Notes: generated by a model not told the origin, from the sequence alone. A stretch of 47,433 nt of DNA from Pseudomonadota bacterium (GCA_003353845.1 PIVT01000026.1:1-47433), one strand, 5' to 3'; shown: positions 8,957 to 18,531, numbered from the stretch's first letter. Numbers and translations: made by a program.

Positions 8957-9663
8957 TGGATGAGGCAACGCAGCTTTCTTTATTGTTAGGCGGGCTCGCG
9001 GCGGGCTTCTTTGGCAGCGTTCATTGCTTTGCCATGTGCGGGGGGATTGCCTCGGCTCTTGGGTTGGCAGCGGCTCCCGCACTTCGAAGACGCGGCGCCT
9101 ACATGGGGTTGCAGCTGTGTTACAGCGCGGGGCGCATTGCCAGCTATAGCGTTGCAGGAGCCCTGGCGGGTTCGCTGGGCTTTTTCTTGAATGAGGCCTT
9201 GGGACCCAAGGGTCCCTTCCTTTTGCGAATTCTGGCGGGTGGCTTTCTGGTGGCCTTGGGGTTGTACATCGGGGGGTGGTGGCTGGGGTTGCGTCAGCTC
9301 GAAGCCTTGGGCGCGAAGCTGTGGCAGCACTTTTCACCCTTGGTGAAACGATTGCAGCCCGTCAATGGCCCATTCAAAGCCTTGTTGATTGGGGGGCTGT
9401 GGGGATGGCTACCCTGTGGGCTGGTCTACAGCGTGTTGGTTACGGCCAGTTCGGCGGGCAATTGGGCTTGGGGCGCGCTGACCATGACCGCATTCGGTGT
9501 AGGCACGCTACCTGCCTTGTTGATTACGGGAGCTCTGGCGCAGCGCGTCTCCGCACTGGCTCGCAAGCGAGAGGCGCGCTGGGCAGCGGGTAGTTTGTTG
9601 CTCCTTTTCGGGGGTTGGACGCTCGTGGGAGCAAGTTTGGCCTTGCGTCACGCGTGCCACTAA
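8956..9663 (+). CDS. Sulfite exporter TauE/SafE-like (UreH-type) membrane protein
   Basis: 235 residues with about six membrane helices. GFFGSVHCFAMCGGIASALG near the N-terminus, with GS-x-HC-x-x-MCGG, is the signature of the COG2836 SafE/UreH-like family. A second half carries GLWGWLPCGLVYSVL. Homologues commonly follow ccoS in proteobacterial cbb3 operons and are suspected to act in metal (copper) handling or redox transport across the membrane; the exact substrate is unknown. The ATG at 8956 overlaps the ccoS TGA. A TTG one codon earlier in frame is possible but less likely. It is the last gene of the cbb3 operon; no strong terminator follows. Confidence 0.88.
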   Translation: MDEATQLSLLLGGLAAGFFGSVHCFAMCGGIASALGLAAAPALRRRGAYMGLQLCYSAGRIASYSVAGALAGSLGFFLNEALGPKGPFLLRILAGGFLVALGLYIGGWWLGLRQLEALGAKLWQHFSPLVKRLQPVNGPFKALLIGGLWGWLPCGLVYSVLVTASSAGNWAWGALTMTAFGVGTLPALLITGALAQRVSALARKREARWAAGSLLLLFGGWTLVGASLALRHACH

Positions 9664-9833
9664 GGGGGAGGCGCGTGCTCTGAAATTCTCACAGGGCCTT
9701 CACCTCGAAATTCCGGGAAAAGTCTTGCATTAGACCTGCAATACGTGGATGCTCTGTAGATCTGAAACGCGTTCTTCCTGTGACTGCACTGGTTCTAGAG
9801 GCTTTGCTGCGAAATAAAAGGATTGGATTGAGC

Positions 9834-10640
9834 ATGGACGACAAGACTTTTCGAGCCAAATACGGTCCCTGGGCATTAGTGGCGGGTGCTTCCGAGGGGA
9901 TCGGAGAGGAGTTCTCTCGCCAGATTGCGGCCCATGGTTTGAATCTGATCTTGATTGCTCGTCGCTTGGCAGGCCTCGAAAGTTTAGCCAAGGAACTTCG
10001 TGATCGTTGTGGCGTGGAGGTGAAGACGCTCTCCCTAGACTTGGGTCGGCCCGACATGATTGAGCCGGTGCGAGAAGCCATACAAGGCTTGGAAGTGGGA
10101 CTTCTGGTTTACAACGCCTGCTTTTCCCCTCTGGGTTTGTTTTTGGAAGGGGATCTCGAAGGCAAGTTCACTTGCTTGGACGTGAATTGTCGCGGCCCCT
10201 TGATTCTTGTTTCAGAGTTAGCGCCCGCCATGGTGAAGCGCGGGCACGGTGGCATCGTACTCATGTCCTCGGCTTCCGGTTTCCAAGGAGGGAGTTACAT
10301 CTCCACTTACGCAGCCACCAAGGCCTTCAACACGGTACTCGCCGAAAGTTTGTGGGAAGAGTTCCGAACCTCTGGAGTCGATGTATTGGGAATGGTGGCG
10401 GGCGCAACGCGCACGCCCAGCTTTGATGATAATACCCCCGAAGAAAAGCGGGCTGAAGCCTTCCCGATGATGCCTGCGGATGTGGTCCAAGAGGCTTTGA
10501 ATTACTTGGATAAAGGGCCGACACGCATAGCCGGTAAGACGAACAAAATCTTCAGCTTCCTGATGGGTAGAATTATGTCACGTCGCACAGCTGTAAAGTT
10601 TATTGGCAGCAAGCTGCGCAAACTCTACGGAGAGAAATAA
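9834..10640 (+). CDS. Short-chain dehydrogenase/reductase (SDR family)
   Basis: 268 residues. The Rossmann start is WALVAGASEGIGEEFSRQIA (T/AGxxxGxG), followed by LILIARR. The catalytic Ser lies in VLMSSASGF, and Tyr/Lys in STYAATKAF (YxxxK), so the active-site triad is complete. The C-terminus resembles SDRs that act on keto-acyl or hydroxysteroid-like substrates, but the substrate cannot be told. The ATG before DDKTFRAKYGPW was chosen; the same frame is open from a GTG at 9780, which would add 18 residues unlike the family. It stands alone between the cbb3 operon and the convergent LOG gene. Confidence 0.9.
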   Translation: MDDKTFRAKYGPWALVAGASEGIGEEFSRQIAAHGLNLILIARRLAGLESLAKELRDRCGVEVKTLSLDLGRPDMIEPVREAIQGLEVGLLVYNACFSPLGLFLEGDLEGKFTCLDVNCRGPLILVSELAPAMVKRGHGGIVLMSSASGFQGGSYISTYAATKAFNTVLAESLWEEFRTSGVDVLGMVAGATRTPSFDDNTPEEKRAEAFPMMPADVVQEALNYLDKGPTRIAGKTNKIFSFLMGRIMSRRTAVKFIGSKLRKLYGEK

Positions 10641-10659
10641 GCGGGAGTTGGACACAACC

Positions 10660-11343
10660 TTAGGGTGTGTCGTGTCCGCCGAGGTGTTGGCGAGAGGAAC
10701 GTTGCCGCCGCACATAGTGCCGCTGAATGATCTCCACCAGTTCGTCCTTGTCATCAGTGACGGTGAATAGCTGGAGATCTTTGCGAGAGATCATGCGTTC
10801 CTTCAAGGGGCCCTCGTGGAGCCACTCCAATAAGCCGCTCCAATATTCAGTGCCGTAGAGTACGACGGGGAAATCGTGAATCTTCCGGGTTTGAATCAAG
10901 GTGAGCGCCTCGAATATTTCATCCATGGTTCCGAAGCCACCGGGAATTCCCACGAAGCCACAAGCGTACTTCACGAACATGACCTTGCGCGCAAAGAAGT
11001 AATTGAAATCCACTGAAGTGTGGACAAATTCATTGGTGGTTTGCTCAAAGGGAAGCTTGATGTTCAAACCAATGGAACGCCCACCCGCCAGGTCGGCGCC
11101 TTTATTGGCCGCTTCCATGATGCCCGGTCCGCCCCCGGTGATAATGGAAAACCCGGCATGGGAAAGCATGCTGGCGATCTTGACGGTTTCTTTGTAGTAG
11201 CGGCTTCGCCGAGGCGCGCGGGCGCTTCCGAAAATAGACACGGAGGGCCAGACGGGGCGCAGGGTCTCGAACCCTTCCACAAATTCGCCCATGATCTTAA
11301 ATACAACCCAAGTATCTTTGCTGCGCATGTCTTCATTATCCAT
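10660..11343 (-). CDS. LOG-family (TIGR00730) Rossmann-fold protein
   Basis: 227 residues. It carries both family motifs: GGGPGIMEAANKGA (mid-protein) and GIPGGFGTMDEIFEALT. Members hydrolyse nucleoside 5'-monophosphates to base and ribose 5-phosphate ('Lonely guy' phosphoribohydrolase). Many bacterial members act on AMP or cytokinin-type nucleotides. The N-terminal extension of about 30 residues (MRSKDTWVVFKIMGEFVEGF) is usual for the longer bacterial subgroup. AGGA sits 5 bases before the ATG. It converges on the SDR gene. Confidence 0.9.
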   Translation of the reverse strand: MDNEDMRSKDTWVVFKIMGEFVEGFETLRPVWPSVSIFGSARAPRRSRYYKETVKIASMLSHAGFSIITGGGPGIMEAANKGADLAGGRSIGLNIKLPFEQTTNEFVHTSVDFNYFFARKVMFVKYACGFVGIPGGFGTMDEIFEALTLIQTRKIHDFPVVLYGTEYWSGLLEWLHEGPLKERMISRKDLQLFTVTDDKDELVEIIQRHYVRRQRSSRQHLGGHDTP

Positions 11344-11539
11344 AAGATTCCTATCGGAGTACCGCCCGCGGGGCTGTAGTTGGCTATGAGGAACGCTGAT
11401 CTCTAAAACTTACAATCAAAATGAGGAAACGGGTATCTGTGCCCTAAATCGGGCATTCTATGGCCTCGTTTATGGAGTAGAAAAAGCAGTACGTTTTTGG
11501 AAAGGCCTTTTGAGGGACGAAGGGGCCGGAGGGTGAGAA

Positions 11540-12370
11540 ATGTCTTTGGTCATCGTGGAGAAAGTCCGTCCCAACGTAAGTGTGGTGCGCATGAATCGCC
11601 CGGAGCGACTCAACGCCATGTCCTTTGGCTTGATGACCGCGCTGGTCGAAGCCTTTAAGGAGGTCGCAGCAGACAATACCTGCTACGTGGCCATCTTGAC
11701 GGGAGAGGGACGAGGTTTCTGCTCCGGGCTCGATTTGGAAGACCCCGGTGCGATTCCCGGTATCGAAGATCTGGCCCCGTCACGCATTGGCGTAGTGGCC
11801 ATGACGCATTTTTCGCAAATTGTCCCCGTTATGCGTGCCACCCCACAGCCCATTATTGCCGCGATCAATGGCTGCGCCTATGGGGGTGGCCTTTGCTTGA
11901 GCTTGGGAGCGGATATTCGCATTGCCGAAGAGTCCGTGGTCTTTAACAGTACGGGCATCGTGAATGGTTTAACCAGTACCGAGTTGGGTGCGAGCTACCT
12001 TTTGCCCCGCTTGATCGGCGCCTCGCGCTCCAACGAAATTTTGCTGACCGGCCGCAAGGTCGATGCCCTGGAGGCGGAGCGCATTGGCTTGGTCTCGCGC
12101 TTGGTGGCCGATGGGGATGTCGTGGAGACCGCCATTGAGATGGCCGAGCAGATGTGCGAGCTCTCTCCCTTTGGTTTGTCCATGACGAAGCAAGTGTGCT
12201 GGTCCAATCTGGAAACCAATTCCCTCACGGCGGCGATTGATTTGGAAGATCGCAATCAACTCTTGCTGGGAGCGACGGAAAATCTCATCGAGTGTATCAA
12301 TGCGCGTAAGCAGGGACGTAAACCTGTGTACACGGATCGACCTCGCACGGATCTCGTTGGAAAAAAGTGA
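11540..12370 (+). CDS. Enoyl-CoA hydratase/isomerase family protein
   Basis: 276 residues with the crotonase fold. The first oxyanion-hole region is GEGRGFCSGLDLED; the second is AAINGCAYGGGLCLSLGADI. ADIRIAEESVVFN and RLIGASRSNEILLTGRKVDA follow, as usual. At the positions where hydratases carry catalytic Glu residues, TSTELGASYLLPR supplies one Glu, so hydratase versus isomerase activity is open. The Shine-Dalgarno GGAGGGTGAG lies just upstream of the ATG. The NRDE gene starts 9 bases after its stop, suggesting one transcript. Confidence 0.9.
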   Translation: MSLVIVEKVRPNVSVVRMNRPERLNAMSFGLMTALVEAFKEVAADNTCYVAILTGEGRGFCSGLDLEDPGAIPGIEDLAPSRIGVVAMTHFSQIVPVMRATPQPIIAAINGCAYGGGLCLSLGADIRIAEESVVFNSTGIVNGLTSTELGASYLLPRLIGASRSNEILLTGRKVDALEAERIGLVSRLVADGDVVETAIEMAEQMCELSPFGLSMTKQVCWSNLETNSLTAAIDLEDRNQLLLGATENLIECINARKQGRKPVYTDRPRTDLVGKK

Positions 12371-12379
12371 GTCCAAACC

Positions 12380-13165
12380 ATGTGTATCATCCTTGGATTA
12401 TGGCAGAGCCACCCCGATTACCCGCTGATCCTCATTGCCAACCGCGATGAGTTTCACGAGCGCCCGACGCGCCCCGCGTCTTGGTGGGGCAATGAGTCCA
12501 AGGTGTTCGGAGGGACGGACTTGCGCGCAGGGGGCAGTTGGCTCGGCATCAATAAGGGCGGCAAGCTTGCGGCCGTGACGAGTTTTCGCGATGCCCGAAG
12601 TTTCAAGGGTACGGAACATCGCTCGCGCGGATTGGTGGTGCGTGATTTTCTCATTAGCGAGTGCACCACAGAGGTTTATTTCCAAGAGCTGGCGGAGCAG
12701 GGAGAGCACTACGACGGGTTTAATCTATTGGCCGGTGATGTGCGCGAGGGGCTGCTGTGTTGGAGCAATCGAGACACCGTCTTGAATCGTATTGAGCCTG
12801 GATGCTTCGGGTTGAGCAATCGATTTTTTGAAACTCCCTGGCCCAAGGTCGTAAAGGCCAAGAATCTCTTGAGTGCGGCCGCGGCGCAGGCTCGCGCAAG
12901 CGCGGAAGAGCCCTTCGTAGAGGCGCTATTCAAGATTCTGAAAGATTCGGATCAGCCGCTGGATGCGGAGTTGCCAGACACGGGCGTCGGCCCGGAAGCA
13001 GAGCGCTTGTTGTCTTCGATCTTTATTCAGAGCCAGGAGTATGGGACGCGTTGCTCCACGGTGATTTTGCATCGCCCCGACGGCCAACTCTTGTTCTGTG
13101 AGCGATCGTATTCCTCCGACGCGGTTGAGCAGAGCACGGTGCAGGCGCGCTTTCGTCTTCCCTAA
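12380..13165 (+). CDS. NRDE family protein (TANGO2-like)
   Basis: 261 residues. It begins MCIILGLWQSHPDYPLILIA, followed by the NRDEFHERPT signature that names the family, then WGGTDLRAGGSWLGIN-type sequence. The Cys at position 2 is invariant in the family and resembles the N-terminal nucleophile of Ntn hydrolases. The family's human member TANGO2 has been linked to heme and lipid metabolism, but the bacterial function is not settled. It is probably co-transcribed with the enoyl-CoA hydratase gene and converges on the diguanylate cyclase gene. Confidence 0.9.
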   Translation: MCIILGLWQSHPDYPLILIANRDEFHERPTRPASWWGNESKVFGGTDLRAGGSWLGINKGGKLAAVTSFRDARSFKGTEHRSRGLVVRDFLISECTTEVYFQELAEQGEHYDGFNLLAGDVREGLLCWSNRDTVLNRIEPGCFGLSNRFFETPWPKVVKAKNLLSAAAAQARASAEEPFVEALFKILKDSDQPLDAELPDTGVGPEAERLLSSIFIQSQEYGTRCSTVILHRPDGQLLFCERSYSSDAVEQSTVQARFRLP

Positions 13166-13182
13166 GACCTGGGAATTGAACG

Positions 13183-14091
13183 TTATGACTTGAGCTTGGA
13201 GGCCACCGCCAATTGGGCTTTGCCATTTTCTTTGGCGGCGTACAGGGATCGGTCTGCCAGCTTTAAAATGTCGGCGGCCTCGAACTCGATGTCCAAGTCG
13301 CTAGAGGAAGCCAATCCGGCGCTACAGCGCACGTTCACCCAGCCTGATTCTGTTGGAATGGACAGGATGTGAATGTTGTCGACAATGCGGCGCGCGGCGA
13401 CTTCGGCATCCGGGCCTTCGGTGTGGCCGATGATCACTCCAAATTCATCGCCGCCCAGGCGACAAGCCGTATCGTAAGGGCGTGAGTAATTGCTAATGGT
13501 ATTGCCCACCGTGCGCAGTACCTCATCGCCCACGCCGTGTCCGTAGTTGTCATTGATCTTCTTGAAGCTATCCAGATCGAGCATGATCACAGAGAAGGGT
13601 TGTCCCGAGCGGCGGTAGGCGGCAATGGCCGAATCCAGGGCGTCCTCCATGGCGGCACGGTTTTTCAGGCCCGTGAGGACATCGACGCGGGCTTGCTCGC
13701 GCAAGATGTCAAACATCAACTTGATGCGCAGGGCCACACGTACGCGCGCCTTGAGTTCTACGATATTGAAAGGTTTCAAGATGTAATCGTTGGCGCCGCA
13801 CTCCAAGGCCTTGGCCAGGTGCTGAATCTTTCGGTCCTCGGTGAGGAAAAGAATGGGGATATCACGTGTGCATTCAGTTTCTTTGAGGTGGCTGCAGACC
13901 TTGAGCCCGTCCATGCGTGGCATGTTAAGGTCCAGAAGGATCAGGTCAGGCAATTCGGTCACCGCTTGTCGGATCCCATCTTCGGGGGCCGTGGCGTGGA
14001 GGATCTTGGCCATGAGGACATCGTTATAGGTGTCCAGCGACGTGTGGAGTGCAGGGTCGTCATCAATGAGAAGGATCGTCGGTTGCTTCAT
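13183..14091 (-). CDS. Response regulator with GGDEF domain (diguanylate cyclase, PleD/WspR-like)
   Basis: 302 residues. The receiver domain (about 1-120) has the acidic pair in LLIDDDP, the phospho-acceptor Asp in LILLDLNMPRMDG, and the KPFN lysine. The GGDEF domain (about 135-300) has an intact RLGGDEFGVIIG active site. It also has RPYD five residues upstream, which fits the inhibitory I-site RxxD. The protein should therefore make c-di-GMP under phosphorylation control and be subject to product inhibition. No cognate kinase is adjacent. It is transcribed away from the MscS gene, with a 231 bp region between them that holds a c-di-GMP-riboswitch-like fragment (see findings). Confidence 0.94.
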   Translation of the reverse strand: MKQPTILLIDDDPALHTSLDTYNDVLMAKILHATAPEDGIRQAVTELPDLILLDLNMPRMDGLKVCSHLKETECTRDIPILFLTEDRKIQHLAKALECGANDYILKPFNIVELKARVRVALRIKLMFDILREQARVDVLTGLKNRAAMEDALDSAIAAYRRSGQPFSVIMLDLDSFKKINDNYGHGVGDEVLRTVGNTISNYSRPYDTACRLGGDEFGVIIGHTEGPDAEVAARRIVDNIHILSIPTESGWVNVRCSAGLASSSDLDIEFEAADILKLADRSLYAAKENGKAQLAVASKLKS

Positions 14092-14322
14092 CTGGGTTCC
14101 TTTGTAGGGCGCATGGTTTCCCTATGATCCACGCCACTAAAATGAGTTTCGGGTGTTTAAGGGGCAGACTTAATTGGCATTCTTGAGGGGTAAGGACGCA
14201 AAGAGGCAGTTTGGCGGCAAATGGACGAACAACTTATTGCTAGAACAGCATTTTTCAGATCGCTCGGTTTTCGCTATTCACCTGGGGTGGTTTTCTAAAC
14301 CCATGGGACAGATGTTGACTCC

Positions 14323-15597
14323 GTGGGCCTGAACGCGTCAGTGGGAAAGGAAATGGGGATGGCCTGGGTTGAAGCTTGGCAGGAGTGGCTCGCACAGGGG
14401 CTTTGGATGGAAACCTTGCTGGCCTTGGGCGCGGTGGTGTTGGCGTCGGTGTTGGCTGATTTGGTGGCGCGACGGGTCCTGCTGGGCATCGTCAAGCGCG
14501 TCGTCGAGAAGAGCCGCTCGGATTGGGATGACGTCTTGCATTCCCATCAGGTCTTTGAGCGACTGGCCCATCTCTTGCCCACCATGGTGGTGTACTACGG
14601 CATCCACTGGGTGCCGAACCTTTCCGAACCCGTCGCCATGGTGATTCAGCGCGTCACCGTGGCCAGCCTCGTAGTGATTGCTCTCAGCGCTATAAGTGCT
14701 TTCCTGCGGGCCGCCAACGAAATTTATTCGGCCAACCCGGATTCGCGGCACCGACCCATCAAAGGCTATTTGCAGATTCTTCAGATTGCCATCTATCTGC
14801 TCGGTGGCATATCGGTGTTGGCCATTTTGATGGACCGCTCGCCGCTGGTATTCCTCAGCGGTGTCGGGGCCATGACGGCCGTGCTGATGTTGGTATTCAA
14901 GGACACTATCTTGAGTCTTGTCGCCAGCGTTCAATTGACCAGTAATGGGATGGTGGCCGTGGGCGACTGGATCGAGATGCCTGCCTTTGGTGCGGACGGG
15001 GATGTCATCGATATTGCCTTGCACACCATTAAAGTGCAGAACTGGGACAAGACCATCACGACCATCCCAACGCACAAGCTCATCGACAATTCCTTTAAAA
15101 ATTGGAAGGGCATGAGCGAGTCGGGCGGGCGCCGCATCAAGCGCAGCCTGCAATTGGACATGGGAACCGTCCGCTTTCTCAATCCGGAGGAGATCGAGCG
15201 CTTTTCTCACTTCGAGTTATTGCGCGATTACATCGCGGAGAAGAAGGCGGTTTTGGAGGAAGAAAATCGAGGACAGTCGGCGAGCGACATCGTGGCCAAC
15301 GCCAGACAGCTTACCAATGTGGGAACCTTCCGCGCCTATGTCGTGAATTACTTGCGCCAACATCCCAAGATCCATCAGGCGGGCATGACCTTTCTTGTGC
15401 GCCAGCTCGCGCCGACGCCCGAAGGTGTCCCCATTGAAGTCTACGTTTTTTCCAGTGACACCGATTGGGTCAATTACGAAGGCATTCAATCGGATCTCTT
15501 TGATCACCTATTGGCCATTGCTCCAGAGTTTGGCCTGGCGGTGTACCAACGGCCGTCGGGAACCGATATGCGGGAAGCCCTGCAAAGAACTAGCTGA
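14323..15597 (+). CDS. Mechanosensitive ion channel family protein (MscS/YbdG-like)
   Basis: 424 residues, with about five N-terminal membrane helices and then the MscS core: PLVFLSGVGAMTAVLMLVFK is the pore helix, leading into DTILSLVASVQLTSNGMVAV and GDWIEMP of the beta domain. NSFKNWKGMSESGGRRIKRS is close to the YbdG/MscM type, which has a longer C-terminal cytoplasmic domain; the length also fits. The start is uncertain: GTG at 14323 is used, while ATG at 14353 or 14359 gives nearly the same protein. It should act as an osmotic pressure relief channel in the inner membrane. Confidence 0.9.
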   Translation: MGLNASVGKEMGMAWVEAWQEWLAQGLWMETLLALGAVVLASVLADLVARRVLLGIVKRVVEKSRSDWDDVLHSHQVFERLAHLLPTMVVYYGIHWVPNLSEPVAMVIQRVTVASLVVIALSAISAFLRAANEIYSANPDSRHRPIKGYLQILQIAIYLLGGISVLAILMDRSPLVFLSGVGAMTAVLMLVFKDTILSLVASVQLTSNGMVAVGDWIEMPAFGADGDVIDIALHTIKVQNWDKTITTIPTHKLIDNSFKNWKGMSESGGRRIKRSLQLDMGTVRFLNPEEIERFSHFELLRDYIAEKKAVLEEENRGQSASDIVANARQLTNVGTFRAYVVNYLRQHPKIHQAGMTFLVRQLAPTPEGVPIEVYVFSSDTDWVNYEGIQSDLFDHLLAIAPEFGLAVYQRPSGTDMREALQRTS

Positions 15598-15627
15598 TCC
15601 TTCGTTTGAGCGGGCTTGAGGGCGGGC

Positions 15628-17688
15628 TTAAAAGTCGAGTGTTGCGCGCAGCCAGTAGGCACGTTCCATTTCGGTGGTGTTGAACCCTGTGCTGACGGTT
15701 TCGACATGGTGTTGATCGGTCAGATTCTTCACGCCAATAGACAGGTCCAACCCTTTGAGAGCTTCGGGCTTCCAACCCAGGCGAAGATCGACTCGGGTGT
15801 AGCTGCCGACGCTATTGTCAACCTTGTCAGCCACATTCCCCATGGCGTAGACCTGCGTATCGAACTCCATTCGATAGGGCAGGTTGAGTGTGGACCCGAC
15901 GCGGAGTTGGTGCTTGGGAACATCCCGCCAGCGGTCAGCGTCACTGGTATCCGTGCTGCTGGATTTAGGGCTGATGTGAGTGCTGATATAAGAATAGGAA
16001 CTGGAGAGTTTCCAACTGGGCATGACTTGCCATTCCACGAGGGCCTCTCCCCCCGAGGTGTAACCGTCGGCCTTGCGAGCCATTACCAGTGCGCTGAGCA
16101 GGTGGGGGGGGGCAGGTTCGGCTTCAGGAATGGGAGGGGGCTCGTCAAAGCTTTGTAGATCATCGTAGTCGTTATAAAACAGGGCCAGATCGAAAGAAAG
16201 TACTTCGAGAACCTGGAAGCGATAGCCCGTCTCAAAGGCGTACAGGACTTCGGAATCCAGGTCTTGTTGAGGAATGTTGGAGATCAGGAGGGTTGAAGCC
16301 GGGGGAAAGGGGGCTCCGGTTTGAATGACCGCGACATTGATGCGCAAATCCTCGTCGGCTTGAGAGGGGGTGCGAACGGCGCGCGAAATCGATGACCAAA
16401 AGACATGCTGCTCATGGGGATGCCAGGTGCTGCGGATATTGGGCTGGACTTCCCAGCCGCTGTAGTCGTTGTGCTCTACTTTGACCCCCATCCAAAGCTT
16501 GAGTTCATCGGGGATGAGTGTGATCTGGTCTTGGATAAAGAGATTTGCCAGATCGTCCGTGCGATGCTTCTTGCGGAAGCTGTTGACAAAGGTGTCGTAG
16601 GTAATCTCAGTGTCGACGACACGATATCCCGCGCCCCAAATGATTTCGTTGCCTTGGCAGGGTTGGAAGCTGTGTTGGAATTCCAGGTCATAGGTGTCGC
16701 GTTCATCACCGAAAGTAGCGGTTTTGCGCCGGGTGTGATCGTAATAGGCTTGAAGATGGAAACTGCCGCTATCACGAGTCTCTTTGCTCCAGCGCGCCAA
16801 TAGATTCCCACCACTGACGTCTTGGGTTTCGAGGATCGTCGAAGGCTCGGTTGCGGTCATACTTTCAAAAGCGTTGATGGAGCGATCGACATCACTGTCG
16901 TAGATATCGCCCTGCAGGGTAAGCAGAGAGCTGGGATCGAGGTTGGCATCGATGCGGAATCCCATTTGCCCGGATTCATAATCGTCATGTCCCTGTTGGC
17001 TCGACGAGACATAGCTGCTGTCGCGATTTTTGTATTTGCCGTAGACACGGTAGGAAGTCTCGTCGCCAAGTTTTCCGCCGTAGCGCAAGCTAACCAGCGC
17101 CTTATCTTCCGTGCCGGTGGTGACCGAGGCATGCGTACCTTGGGTTTCGTCCGCCGACTTGGTGATGATATTGATGACGCCGTTGACGGCGTTGGCTCCC
17201 CAGACCGAGGCACCCGGGCCGCGGATGACTTCAATGCGATCGATATCGTTCAAGGCGGTGTCTTGAGAGTCCCAATGCACGCCGGAAAACAAAGAGGTGT
17301 AAAGGGTGCGCCCGTCCATGAGCACGAGCAGTTTATTGGCAAAGGGTTGCCGTCCACTGATTCCACGCGAGGTGATCTTCCAGGTGTTGTTGTCCATTTG
17401 GGCGACGGAAATCCCCGGTACCATGCGCAGGGCTTCGGGGATGGAAGAGACGCCGGAACGGCGAATGTCTTCGCCTGTGAGCACAAAGATGGCAGCCGGT
17501 GCGTGAGAGAGTTCTTGTTTCTTCTTGGTGACGGAAGTAACGTGCACGTTCATAAGCTCGGGCAGGCTGAGTTCGAGGACGTCGAGTTCCGGGAAGTACT
17601 CATCCTCGGCGCTGACCGAAAGAGGTAGCGCACCGAGCGTTGCAACGACGAGAATTCCAAGCAGGGTTCGAAGCTGACAGCTGACCAT
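15628..17688 (-). CDS. TonB-dependent outer-membrane receptor
   Basis: 686 residues. There is a signal peptide (LLGILVVATLGALPLSVSAE) and a TonB-box-like segment near the mature N-terminus. The plug domain has APAAIFVLTGEDIRRSG, LRMVPGISVAQM, and RIEVIRGPGASVWGANAVNG. A 22-strand barrel region follows, ending WLRATLDF with a terminal Phe, as expected for BAM-dependent insertion. It resembles the 'iron complex receptor' group with an RGISGRQPFANKLLVLMDGR plug, but the ligand is unknown. No TonB/ExbBD or ABC uptake genes lie nearby. It overlaps no other gene and converges on the MscS gene. Confidence 0.93.
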   Translation of the reverse strand: MVSCQLRTLLGILVVATLGALPLSVSAEDEYFPELDVLELSLPELMNVHVTSVTKKKQELSHAPAAIFVLTGEDIRRSGVSSIPEALRMVPGISVAQMDNNTWKITSRGISGRQPFANKLLVLMDGRTLYTSLFSGVHWDSQDTALNDIDRIEVIRGPGASVWGANAVNGVINIITKSADETQGTHASVTTGTEDKALVSLRYGGKLGDETSYRVYGKYKNRDSSYVSSSQQGHDDYESGQMGFRIDANLDPSSLLTLQGDIYDSDVDRSINAFESMTATEPSTILETQDVSGGNLLARWSKETRDSGSFHLQAYYDHTRRKTATFGDERDTYDLEFQHSFQPCQGNEIIWGAGYRVVDTEITYDTFVNSFRKKHRTDDLANLFIQDQITLIPDELKLWMGVKVEHNDYSGWEVQPNIRSTWHPHEQHVFWSSISRAVRTPSQADEDLRINVAVIQTGAPFPPASTLLISNIPQQDLDSEVLYAFETGYRFQVLEVLSFDLALFYNDYDDLQSFDEPPPIPEAEPAPPHLLSALVMARKADGYTSGGEALVEWQVMPSWKLSSSYSYISTHISPKSSSTDTSDADRWRDVPKHQLRVGSTLNLPYRMEFDTQVYAMGNVADKVDNSVGSYTRVDLRLGWKPEALKGLDLSIGVKNLTDQHHVETVSTGFNTTEMERAYWLRATLDF

Positions 17689-17708
17689 GGCCTGTATCTT
17701 ACCCCCTC

Positions 17709-18458
17709 CTACCCACGTTGTTGTCGTAAATGTTCAGCGGTTAAGATGGCTAGCGCCCCTTGAAGATTATAGGAAGGGACAAAACCACGCATGGGAATGC
17801 GCACAATGGCATCACAGGCCTCCATTACCTCTCGAGGAAGCCCGTGTCGTTCATTGCCCACCATCAGCAGACTCGGCCGTGAGAGGTCGAGTTCCCAGGG
17901 CGCCTGTCCACCCACGTCCTCTAAGGCGATGATCTGCTTTCCCTGTGTGCGAGCGGCCTTCAAACAGTGTTCAGTGTTTTCCCAGTGCACCGGCAAGAAA
18001 CGATGTGCGCCCATGGATACCCGTAAGGCTTGCTCCTGATCACTCTTGCTGAAGGTCGCGTCGACGATGATGCCATCGGCACCGGCCACTTCGGCCGTGC
18101 GAATGGCGAAGCCCACATTGCTGGCATAGGAGGGTTGATGTAGTAGCCAGCACAGCCCGGATCGGGCCAAGAGGTCGTCGAGACACATTTCGGGGTTGGG
18201 TCCCAGCAAACCCAAGGCATCGGCGGGCGGGGCGTCAGCGCTCATGCGTCGCAAGTCGTTGTCCGTGGCACGCACCACGCGCACTCCCCGCTTGATGGCT
18301 CGTTTCTCCAATTCATCCAGCTGTTGCGCCAAGGCTGGGATTTCCGGATCTCGACGCAGCAAAAGCACGGGCAGCGATTCGCCGGCGTCCAAGGCTTCTT
18401 GGATGGCGTCGAACCCCGCAATTTGCGAGCGTTGGGACCGAGTCGGGCAGGGCGTCAT
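17709..18458 (-). CDS. TrmH/SpoU-family RNA 2'-O-methyltransferase
   Basis: 249 residues. The C-terminal SPOUT domain carries the three TrmH motifs: NVGFAIRTAEVAGADGIIVD, LLMVGNERHGLP, and IPMRGFVPSYNLQGALAIL. In the third the usual S-LN-VS is S-YN-LQ, a mild change. The N-terminal half (residues 1-110) is an RlmB-like substrate-binding extension. ATG at 18458 has AAGGAAGA just upstream; the frame stays open to 18965, but that stretch is antisense-free only because it shadows the upstream methyltransferase gene. It is probably co-transcribed with that gene (73-base gap). The target nucleotide, rRNA or tRNA, is not known. Confidence 0.88.
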   Translation of the reverse strand: MTPCPTRSQRSQIAGFDAIQEALDAGESLPVLLLRRDPEIPALAQQLDELEKRAIKRGVRVVRATDNDLRRMSADAPPADALGLLGPNPEMCLDDLLARSGLCWLLHQPSYASNVGFAIRTAEVAGADGIIVDATFSKSDQEQALRVSMGAHRFLPVHWENTEHCLKAARTQGKQIIALEDVGGQAPWELDLSRPSLLMVGNERHGLPREVMEACDAIVRIPMRGFVPSYNLQGALAILTAEHLRQQRG

Positions 18459-18531
18459 GGTCTTCCTTGGATTCCCTTGTTTTCTTCCAGGTTTTCTCAA
18501 GTTTCCCCGGGTTAGCAATGAAAGCGTGTTT

